Source: Fusobacterium varium
GTDB taxonomy: Bacteria > Fusobacteriota > Fusobacteriia > Fusobacteriales > Fusobacteriaceae
Assembly: GCA_900637705.1 (NCBI GenBank)
Contig: LR134390.1
Span: 2,418,001-2,482,000, forward strand
Length of the DNA stretch: 64,000 nucleotides
Reading direction: 5' to 3'
The notes beneath the pieces are model-generated. The model did no database searches, was not told the DNA's origin, and saw only the letters and a list, made by a program, of their open reading frames with translations. This document shows, piece by piece, positions 56,830-64,000 of this stretch (the stretch's first letter is position 1; every line of letters begins with the position of its first letter). The position numbers were made by a program, and so were the translations under genes.

Positions 56830-57538
56830 TTTCCGTCCTATTTATATGTACTTCCCCTATGTCAAAAAATCTTTTTTTCCCTGATACTTCCACTTCTAAT
56901 CTTCCATCTTGTGCTATTTTATCGACTTTTCCATTAATAACTTCATTTATTTTTACAATGTTTACTATTTTTCCTTTAAGATAATTTCTACTATTTATTT
57001 CACTCAATATATATTCCCATTCTCCATTACAAAATTTCTTATAATTTTTTTTGAATTCATCTATCACAGTAAATATGATATCCTCTATTATATAATTTTT
57101 TCCTGTTTTATTTTTCAAGGATACAGCTACTTCTTTAGCTGTTCCTAGTTCTTTATTATTTACATTTATTCCTATACCTATAATAAAAAATTCATTTACT
57201 TTTTCTACAAGTATCCCTGAAAGTTTTTTGTCATCTAAATAAACATCATTTGTCCATTTAAATTTCAAATCCAACTCCTCTATCCTTCTAATTCCTTTCA
57301 ATACAGAAATTCCTGCAACAAGAGGAAGTTTAGAATACTCTTCCATTGAAATATTCTTATCAATTTTTAGTGAAAAACTAAAGAGAGCCATTCCTTTACT
57401 GGAAATCCAACTATTTCCTCGCCTTCCTCTCCCTTTAGTTTGAATTTCAGCTATTGCCAGATCAAATTCTTGAATATCTTCTTTATTTTTAAGATAATCA
57501 CTTGTAGAATCTATACTTTCAAATCGGAATATTCGCAT
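56816..57538 (-). CDS. birA: Biotin-[acetyl-CoA-carboxylase] ligase, monofunctional
   Basis: Biotin protein ligase attaching biotin to BCCP domains. The catalytic core shows ESIDSTSDYLKNK, QTKGRGRRGNSWIS with the biotinoyl-AMP loop, LKFKWTNDVYLDDKKLSGILVE and GIGINVNN. At 240 residues it starts directly at the ligase domain, lacking the N-terminal winged helix of the E. coli protein, so it is not a repressor. Confidence 0.93.
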   Translation of the reverse strand: MRIFRFESIDSTSDYLKNKEDIQEFDLAIAEIQTKGRGRRGNSWISSKGMALFSFSLKIDKNISMEEYSKLPLVAGISVLKGIRRIEELDLKFKWTNDVYLDDKKLSGILVEKVNEFFIIGIGINVNNKELGTAKEVAVSLKNKTGKNYIIEDIIFTVIDEFKKNYKKFCNGEWEYILSEINSRNYLKGKIVNIVKINEVINGKVDKIAQDGRLEVEVSGKKRFFDIGEVHINRTENETE

Positions 57539-57554
57539 ACTTCCTCCTTTTACT

Positions 57555-58835
57555 CTACATATATCTTACATAAAGATAAATAGTGGCCAATAGTAATGTT
57601 TGAAAAGCTATGAGTCCTCCAAATTTAAAAAACTTTAAAAAGTCTATTTTACATCCAGCTTTGGCAGCAGCTCCTACAGCAACGACATTTGTAGCAGATC
57701 CCAACATAGTAATGTTCCCACCTAAACATGATCCAAATGACAAAGCCCACCAGAAAGCTTTAGGGTCCCCTATCTTTTCAAATGTTGGAACCATTACTCC
57801 AAGTATTTTAGAAACAGTTGCTGCATTGGCAACATTTCCAATTATAGAAGTAAATCCAGCAGATAGCCAAGTAACTGCTATTACAGCAAGATCAAATTTA
57901 CCTGAAGTTATTTTTATAAGTTTATCTCCAATTATATTGATTATATTTAAATTCTCTATTCCTTTTATCATCATAAACAATCCTATGAAAAAGAATAAAG
58001 TTTCCCATTCTACATTTTCAAATATCTCTTTTGGTTTTCTTTTAGCTATGACTACAAGAAATATTGCCCCTGACAATGAAATAATTGCAAGTCCCTTATT
58101 AATAAAATTATTTAAAACAAATCCTATCAATACTAATGAAAATATTATAGCTGCTTGTTTTAAAAGTTTAGGGTCTTTCAAACTTCTTGAAGAATCCAAT
58201 TCCATTATTCTAGCCTTCAATTCATTAGGTACTATCATATGTCTTCCATATATAAAATAGACATTTGCAATGAGTAAAACCATAGAAAGTACAGCTACTG
58301 GTGCTGTATTGAAAAGAAATTCATTAAATCCAAGATTTCCCTCAGCTCCTATAATCAATTGTGTAGGGTCACCAATAAGTGTAGCAAGTCCTCCTATATT
58401 GGCAGACATAACCTCTGTTATTATGAAAGGAAAAGGATCTAATTTTAATTGTTTTGCCAACAATATTGACACTGGTGCCATCAAAAGAATTGTAGTAACA
58501 TTATCCAAAAATGCTGAACATAGAGCTGTTACTATTGCCAATAAAACTATTAATCTAAAAGGTTCTCCTCTTACTAATTGAGCTACCTTTATGGCAAACC
58601 ACTGGAATACACCTGTTTCAGATACAAGTAAAACAATTATCATCATTCCTATTAAAAGAAATAATATTTCCAATCTTTCAGAAACAGCAGTTAAAGCATC
58701 TTCTTCATTTATTATCCCAATAAGAGCCATTATAAGTCCACCTATCATTGTTGCCCAAGGCCCTGGTACTTTTTCTGTTATCATCAAATAGAATACTGTA
58801 AAGAATACAACTAATCCTATCAGCATATATATCAT
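57555..58835 (-). CDS. ArsB/NhaD/SLC13-superfamily ion transporter (copy A)
   Basis: 426-residue polytopic protein of the ion transporter superfamily, with repeat-half motifs AFLDNVTTILLMAPVSILLA near residue 110 and NIGGLATLIGDPTQLIIG near 150 in the first half, and GSCLGGNITMLGSATNVVAVG near 375 in the second. It has a paralogue on the other side of the EIIA-CBS gene. The substrate (an anion, or a sodium/proton pair) cannot be read from sequence; arsenite is only one option. Confidence 0.85.
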   Translation of the reverse strand: MIYMLIGLVVFFTVFYLMITEKVPGPWATMIGGLIMALIGIINEEDALTAVSERLEILFLLIGMMIIVLLVSETGVFQWFAIKVAQLVRGEPFRLIVLLAIVTALCSAFLDNVTTILLMAPVSILLAKQLKLDPFPFIITEVMSANIGGLATLIGDPTQLIIGAEGNLGFNEFLFNTAPVAVLSMVLLIANVYFIYGRHMIVPNELKARIMELDSSRSLKDPKLLKQAAIIFSLVLIGFVLNNFINKGLAIISLSGAIFLVVIAKRKPKEIFENVEWETLFFFIGLFMMIKGIENLNIINIIGDKLIKITSGKFDLAVIAVTWLSAGFTSIIGNVANAATVSKILGVMVPTFEKIGDPKAFWWALSFGSCLGGNITMLGSATNVVAVGAAAKAGCKIDFLKFFKFGGLIAFQTLLLATIYLYVRYM

Positions 58836-58879
58836 AATTTTTCCTCCTTATTCTAATTCTTTCCCCTAAGAATGAAAGT

Positions 58880-59805
58880 TTAAATATGAAGTACTTTTTT
58901 GATTATATCTGATCTTCTTATCATTCCATAATATTTTCCTTCATCTAGAACATATAATCTTGTAAGTCCTTTATTTACCATAATAAAACATATCTCCATA
59001 ATAGGAGTTTTTCTATCTATTTTCACTCTTTCATCTACTCTGTATAATTTTTCAATTGTAGTTGTAGTTTCATTTACCAAATATTCCTCAAAAGGTTCTC
59101 CTACTGTCAAGAAATTAAGGTCTCCCATCAAAGAAAGATAATCAGGCATACCAAAATCAATAAGTTCTCTTTCAGTTATTTCTCCTAAGAAGATTCCATC
59201 TTTATCTACAACTGGAAGACCACTTATTTGCTCAAGTATTAGTCTTTTTGCTATCTCTTCCAAAGTATTTTCTGGTGTAGCAGGTTCTATATCTGGACTT
59301 AATACATCTTCTGCTATTATTCTATGATCTATTTCAATATTAGATTCTTGAATATATTCAACTATCTTATTAGGATTTTTTCCTCTTTTATCTTTTCTAA
59401 GAGATTTTTTCTTTTTAAAGCCATTTTTGAAACAGCACTCATTACTTTTAATATATTTTTATTTTTCAGAACATCTGAAATAATTAAAAATACCAGCTTT
59501 ACTTTATCAGTTCTGTGTGTCGCTGCGATTTCTACTTCTATAGGTTCCTCTAAAACAGCAACTGATACAATAAAATCATTAAAATTTTCTATTCTAGCAT
59601 GAGGTATTGCTATTCCATTTCCCATACCTGTTGAGATCTCTTTCTCTCTTTTTATTACTGATTTTACAATTACATCTTTTAACTCATTTATTTTCTTATC
59701 TTTCAAAGACAATCTTTCTATCATCTCTGTGATAATTTCTTCAGGATTTTTTCCCTTTAAATCAGTAAAAATAAACTGTGGATCTAAATAACTTGAAAAC
59801 TTCAT
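58880..59805 (-). CDS. PTS EIIA(Ntr)-type protein with C-terminal CBS pair, frameshifted
   Basis: The first part (59362-59805) is an EIIA domain of the nitrogen/fructose type with active-site H69 in GNGIAIPHARIEN; the second (to 58880) has two CBS domains (ILEQISGLPVVDKDG, LTRLYVLDEGKYYGMIRRSD). They sit in different frames. One extra T in the run 59376-59381 joins them (EEKNPNKIVEYIQESN...) into one ~308-residue protein. The gene lies between two paralogous ArsB/SLC13-type permeases, 19 and 44 bases away, so it probably controls both according to PTS phosphorylation and a CBS-bound nucleotide; this is inference. Confidence 0.82.
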
Positions 59806-59824
59806 ATATTCCTCCTTTAAAACT

Positions 59825-61102
59825 TTAATACCTTAGATTAATATAAATAACGCTTAAAATCATTGATTGAATAACAATCAGTATCCCCAATTTGAAGAAA
59901 TCCATAAAACTTATTTTTACTCCTGCTTTTTCTGCGATAGATACTCCAACTATATTAGCTGGTGCCCCTACCAATGTCATATTACCTCCAAGACATGCCC
60001 CTAAAGATAATGCCCACCATAAAACATCTGTATGTCCTGTAAAATTTGGTGCTATGTTTGCTATGATTTTGGAGAAAGATAGAGTATACGGTACTGATCC
60101 CAGTATTGGAGATAATAGTGATGAAATTAATACCACTACTGTCCCAGTTTTTTCCAGATTTCCCTCTGTAAATTTAACTATTGCTTCCCCAAGCTGTGCA
60201 ATCACTCCAAGTTTATCTACCCCTTCAACTAAAACAAATAACCCTCCAAAGAAGAATAAAGTTTCCCATTCTACTTTCTTGTATATCTCTTCTGGACTTT
60301 TCTTACTTATAGTAAGAAGAATAACTGATCCAGTTATAGAGATAACTGCAAGTCCTATATTTGTTACCATATTTGTTAGAAATCCAATAAGGATTATTCC
60401 AAATAAAGCACATGACTGCATTAAAAGTTTTTTGTTTTTTATACTTCTGTTAGGCTCCAAATCCATTATACTAGCTCTCAACTCTCTGGATACAGTAAAC
60501 TTTTTTCCAAAAAGAAATTTAGCTGTAATTAAAAGTACTATCATATTTACTACTACAATAGGTGTCAGATTTATTAGAAATTCATTGAAATCTAAACCTC
60601 CAAGACTGGCTATGATAAGATTTGGTGGATCTCCTATCATCGTTGCCGTTCCTCCTATGTTACAGGCAAATATCTGTACCATTATAAATGGAAATGGATC
60701 TATCTTCAGCTTTTTAGCCAGTAAGATAGTTATAGGTACTATTAGAAGAATAGTTGTAACATTGTCCAGAAAAGCTGAACATATAGCAGTTACCACTGAT
60801 AACATCATCAGTATCTTCATAGGCTCCCCTTTGGCCTGCTGAGCAACTTTTATTGCCACCCATTGAAAAATACCAGTTTCAGACATTATCTCCACTACCA
60901 TCATTAGTCCCATTAAAAGTAACAAAATCTCTAAATTTCTTCCTATGGATTCCAAAGCCTCTTCCTGATCCATTACTCCTATCAGTACCATTAGACTTCC
61001 CCCAATGATAGCCGTAAGCGATTTTGGCTGTTTTCCAAAAAGAATAAAATAAAAAGATACCACGAAAATCAATAAACCTGCAGTAAGTTTGATATTTACC
61101 AC
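59825..61102 (-). CDS. ArsB/NhaD/SLC13-superfamily ion transporter (copy B)
   Basis: 425 residues, same architecture and motifs as copy A: AFLDNVTTILLIVPITILLA, NIGGTATMIGDPPNLIIASL and GACLGGNMTLVGAPANIVGVS. The paired DPPNLI motif differs from DPTQLI of copy A, suggesting distinct substrates. A GTG start at 61102 with AAGGGGG upstream is the best choice. First gene of the operon of six. Confidence 0.85.
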   Translation of the reverse strand: MVNIKLTAGLLIFVVSFYFILFGKQPKSLTAIIGGSLMVLIGVMDQEEALESIGRNLEILLLLMGLMMVVEIMSETGIFQWVAIKVAQQAKGEPMKILMMLSVVTAICSAFLDNVTTILLIVPITILLAKKLKIDPFPFIMVQIFACNIGGTATMIGDPPNLIIASLGGLDFNEFLINLTPIVVVNMIVLLITAKFLFGKKFTVSRELRASIMDLEPNRSIKNKKLLMQSCALFGIILIGFLTNMVTNIGLAVISITGSVILLTISKKSPEEIYKKVEWETLFFFGGLFVLVEGVDKLGVIAQLGEAIVKFTEGNLEKTGTVVVLISSLLSPILGSVPYTLSFSKIIANIAPNFTGHTDVLWWALSLGACLGGNMTLVGAPANIVGVSIAEKAGVKISFMDFFKLGILIVIQSMILSVIYINLRY

Positions 61103-61195
61103 CTTATGCCCCCTTATATATAAAAAATTTAAAAACTTTTTACATGGTTTATTTTACCATTTTCAATAATAGAAATATTTTATAAAAAGAAGGAA

Positions 61196-61234
61196 GGATT
61201 CTCTATATAGATATACCAACCTAATAAAGAATCC
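61196..61234 (-). terminator. Terminator of the DAK2-DegV gene
   Basis: GGATTCT/AGAATCC stem, 25-base loop, followed on the minus strand by TTCCTTCTTTTT. Confidence 0.65.
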
Positions 61235-61247
61235 CCTGCTTTCAATT

Positions 61248-63761
61248 TTATCTTATTTTTGACATCATTCCAAAACCAAATACAGGACCTGAATGTGAAC
61301 CTATAGTAGCTCCTATTTCAAATCTTCCTTTATATTCTACTTTTTTGAAATTATCACTCATATTTTTTATTGCATCAGCTTTTGAAAGTTCTTTATTTGT
61401 TCCTCCCCAAGCTGTATACAGGATTATGCTATTTTTCTTACTTTCTGCTTTTATTAATTTTTCTATATATGAGAATGCTCCTCTATCTCCAAAAGTTTTT
61501 GCCTCAATGGTTACTTCACCATTTTCTAATTTCAATATAGGTTTTACTTTTAAAAGACCTCCAATAACAGAAGATGCTCTTCCTATTCTTCCACCTTTTT
61601 CTAAGAATGAAAGATCATTGACAATAAAATACAATTTCATTTTTTCCTGCATTTCATCAAGTCTTTCAAGTATTTTTTCATAACTTGCTCCAGCTTGTAC
61701 CATTCTTGCTGCCTCTAAAACTTGATGACCTAAAACAAGAGTTACTGCTTTTGAATCCACAATAGTTATATCATCTGCTCTATTCAACATACCTTTTGCT
61801 ACTCTAGCAGCTTGTTGTGTTCCACTTAGTCTGCTTGAAATATGAATAGATATGATTTTTTTATATCCTTTATTAAAAAGTTTTTCATATAATTCCTTAA
61901 ATTCAGCTGGTGAAGGCTGTGAAGTTTTAGGTGCTACATTTTCTGTAAGCAATCTTTTCCAAAATTCTCTTTTAGAAATATCTACTCCATCTTTATAATA
62001 ATTATCATTTAATTTTATTTTAAGTGGAATAATATTTATAGATAAATCTCCTATAAACTCCTTAGTCAAATCTGATGTAGAATCAGTAACTATTGCTACT
62101 TCTGGCATATTTGGATCTCTATTTTCTATATAGATATAATATGGATAGTTTCCCTGATTTGCTTTAAATTCATTATATCTTATACCATTAGTTTCCTTTA
62201 ATGCCTCATCAGCTTCCTGTGTTGCTCCCTCTCCAGTAACAGCAAATATATTTAGTGTATTTTCATTTATATACATTTCATAAATTTCTTTTATTAAAGA
62301 AACAAGGTTCTCTGATTTTATTTTTATTTTTCCATTTACAAGAGCAATATAATTACCTTCTTCTATTTGGATATCGTCAACTTTTGTATTTCTCACAGCT
62401 TTTGTTATTTCAATAGAAGAATTTCTTGCTGTCTGTTTTAAAATATCTTCAATTTTTTCATCTTTATTCTTTATAATATAATGTCCTTCCAACATTGATT
62501 TTGTTTCAAGAACCATAATTTTTTTATTAGATCTTTCTGCTGCCATTTTAGCTGCCGATATAATATTCTTATTATTTGGAAGAATAACTATTTCTTCAGC
62601 ATTTATTCTCTTTAATCCCTCTTCTATATCTGCCACACTGGGATTTTGTGTCTGCCCTCCTATAAGCACAGCTGTAGCACCATCATCAAGAAATAAACTT
62701 CCAAGTTCTTTGTTATCTACAATAGCATAATATGCAATTGGTGTTGCATTTTCACTTCTAATAAATATTTTTTCTGTAGATTCTACTTGATAATTTGCAT
62801 TTTCTGAAATAAGAAGATTTTGATGCTGTATTTCCATATTTTCTATTTTTATATTATTAAGATTTCCAAGTGTTCCTGCTATTTCTAAAACTTGTCCTGG
62901 GTGATTTGTATGTATATGTGTTTTTGTTTTTTTAGCAGTTTGTGCACATACAAGAGAATCTCCTAATGGACTTATTTTTGCTTTATATTCATTTAAATCA
63001 AAATCCCCTGACTCAATTATAAATTCTGTACAATATTTAAATTTTATATCTTCTAGTACTTGAGTTGTATTTTCAAGTCTTTCTTTTCTTTTTGCTCTCG
63101 ACTGTACTATTCTTTCCAAGTCTTTCAACATTTCAGGATCAGTTACAGATTTTTCAAACCCCTCAAGAACATAGAATATTCCCTTTCCTCCAGCATCTAC
63201 TACTCCTGCTTCCTTTAATTTAGGAAGTTGGTTAGGTGTATTTTCCACTGCTTCATAAGCTACATTTTTTAAATGCACAAGAAAAAGGATAAAATCATCT
63301 TTATCTCCTTTATAGGCCACTGCTTCTTCTGCTACTCTTCTAATTACAGTAAGCATTGTCCCCTCTACTGGTTCAGAAACAGCTTGATATGCTTTTTCTT
63401 TTGCCAAAACAAAAGCATTGATAGTATCATCTACTGTAATTTCTTCTTTATCCCTTACTCCATTCAAAAACCCTTGTATGATCTGAGAAAGAATAGTTCC
63501 TGAATTTCCTCTCGCTCCTAGCAATACTGCTTCTGATACTCTATCAGCTAGTTCTTTCATACTTGGCTCATGATTCATTTTTATCAATTCATTTTCCACT
63601 GCTTGAAGTGTCATGGACATATTTGTTCCTGTATCACCATCTGGCACTGGATAAACATTTAAATCATTTAAAACATCTGCATATTTTGAAAGCCATCTAC
63701 TTGCAGCTATCAAAAGTTTAGTCAACCTTATAGAGTTAAGTACCTTTACCTCTATTTTCAT
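61248..63761 (-). CDS. Fused fatty acid kinase: DAK2 (FakA-like) plus DegV (FakB-like)
   Basis: 837 residues. Residues ~10-200 are a DAK2/DhaL-like kinase domain (DLNVYPVPDGDTGTNMSMT, LLGARGNSGTILSQIIQGF); ~210-540 is the FakA middle/C-terminal region (GGKGIFYVLEGF, THIHTNHPGQVLE, GGQTQNPSVADIEEGL). From ~550 follows a complete DegV domain (VAIVTDSTSDLTKE, TSQPSPAEFKELYEKLF, IHISSRLSGTQQAA, DSKAVTLVLGHQVLEAA). In other bacteria FakA phosphorylates fatty acids held by separate FakB (DegV) proteins; here kinase and carrier are one chain. Exogenous fatty acid activation for phospholipids is the likely role. Good GGAGG site. Confidence 0.9.
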   Translation of the reverse strand: MKIEVKVLNSIRLTKLLIAASRWLSKYADVLNDLNVYPVPDGDTGTNMSMTLQAVENELIKMNHEPSMKELADRVSEAVLLGARGNSGTILSQIIQGFLNGVRDKEEITVDDTINAFVLAKEKAYQAVSEPVEGTMLTVIRRVAEEAVAYKGDKDDFILFLVHLKNVAYEAVENTPNQLPKLKEAGVVDAGGKGIFYVLEGFEKSVTDPEMLKDLERIVQSRAKRKERLENTTQVLEDIKFKYCTEFIIESGDFDLNEYKAKISPLGDSLVCAQTAKKTKTHIHTNHPGQVLEIAGTLGNLNNIKIENMEIQHQNLLISENANYQVESTEKIFIRSENATPIAYYAIVDNKELGSLFLDDGATAVLIGGQTQNPSVADIEEGLKRINAEEIVILPNNKNIISAAKMAAERSNKKIMVLETKSMLEGHYIIKNKDEKIEDILKQTARNSSIEITKAVRNTKVDDIQIEEGNYIALVNGKIKIKSENLVSLIKEIYEMYINENTLNIFAVTGEGATQEADEALKETNGIRYNEFKANQGNYPYYIYIENRDPNMPEVAIVTDSTSDLTKEFIGDLSINIIPLKIKLNDNYYKDGVDISKREFWKRLLTENVAPKTSQPSPAEFKELYEKLFNKGYKKIISIHISSRLSGTQQAARVAKGMLNRADDITIVDSKAVTLVLGHQVLEAARMVQAGASYEKILERLDEMQEKMKLYFIVNDLSFLEKGGRIGRASSVIGGLLKVKPILKLENGEVTIEAKTFGDRGAFSYIEKLIKAESKKNSIILYTAWGGTNKELSKADAIKNMSDNFKKVEYKGRFEIGATIGSHSGPVFGFGMMSKIR

Positions 63762-63798
63762 ATATAATTTACCTCCGAAATTTTCTTTTTATTTTTCA

Positions 63799-64000
63799 CT
63801 AAAATGTTGGAGGATTTACAACCCATATAGCCTTTGTAAGTTTGTCAGTAGTATTTTTAAATCTATGTTTTTGACTAGATTTAAAATACAGGCTATCTCC
63901 CTCATTTAAACTATACACAGTTTCATCTATATATACATCTAGTTTTCCTTCGATAATAAAGATGAATTCCTCTCCATTATGAGTATAGAAACTTCTTCCA
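63799..64000 (-). CDS. Cupin-domain protein, C-terminal part (probable HTH-cupin regulator)
   Basis: The frame is open to the window edge and ends at TAG 63799-63801. The 66 visible residues form a cupin: THNGEEFIFIIEGKLDVYI, LNEGDSLYFKSSQKHRFKN and a PPTF end. That ending is typical of XRE-family regulators with a C-terminal cupin_2 domain; the helix-turn-helix lies outside. It is 37 bases upstream of the DAK2-DegV gene. Confidence 0.65.
   Translation of the reverse strand, partial: GRSFYTHNGEEFIFIIEGKLDVYIDETVYSLNEGDSLYFKSSQKHRFKNTTDKLTKAIWVVNPPTF

Noticed and set aside
59892-60842. 316-codon plus-strand frame opposite a permease gene
   Set aside because: Antisense of the conserved membrane segments of the SLC13-like gene; the parallel frame at 57610-58260 is the same artefact in its paralogue.

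Overview
The window is AT-rich DNA with strong GGAGG-type ribosome binding sites. Gene content points to an outer-membrane-bearing anaerobe of the genus Fusobacterium, most likely one of the large-genome species (varium/ulcerans/mortiferum group). Reasons: heptose epimerase HldD, a fusobacterial-style type Va autotransporter, acetoacetate/butyrate CoA-transferase with AtoE, MalXY, and low-GC Firmicutes-like housekeeping genes beside Gram-negative envelope genes. The genus call is inference from gene content. I saw no rRNA, tRNA, CRISPR array or insertion sequence.

Layout. 0-5 kb: the end of an M20 amidohydrolase, two tandem amino-acid-binding proteins, then glycerate kinase divergent from a CdaR-type regulator. 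5-17 kb: a long minus-strand housekeeping block (ispA-xseB, rsmD, queA, prmC, prfA, an ECF sigma/envelope module, ispG, a LysM-M23 protein, rho, miaB). 17-29 kb: a YjbR-like gene, the atoE-ogg-atoD-atoA operon, a copper operon (copZ-copA-csoR) running into a two-component system, then glpQ and an AGCS symporter on the plus strand. 30-37 kb: malX-malY behind a frameshifted PRD regulator, a SIMPL protein and UppP. 37-47 kb: hldD, a PHP phosphoesterase, a lipoprotein, secA, ligA, a CBS-containing family II pyrophosphatase and an ArAE-type membrane protein.

47.8-53.9 kb is the most accessory-looking part. It runs, in transcription order, a winged-helix-like protein, a coiled-coil protein, two small phage-holin-like membrane proteins, two matching palindromic sites, a 1,188-residue autotransporter, and two divergent HU-family proteins. 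54.4-63.8 kb holds an orphan membrane-anchored PTS EIIB, and a tight operon of two paralogous SLC13/ArsB-type permeases flanking an EIIA-CBS protein, followed by birA, a potassium-channel-like protein and mnmA. Upstream of that is a FakA-FakB (DAK2-DegV) fusion, and the window ends inside a cupin gene.

A feature of the sequence itself matters to any reader. At least eight reading-frame breaks each look like one missing base, nearly all in short A/T homopolymers. They affect ligA, uppP, the EIIA-CBS gene, a Spy-like gene, the csoR N-terminus and, three times, the PRD regulator. Several of these genes are normally indispensable, so the simplest reading is draft-assembly homopolymer error rather than gene decay.
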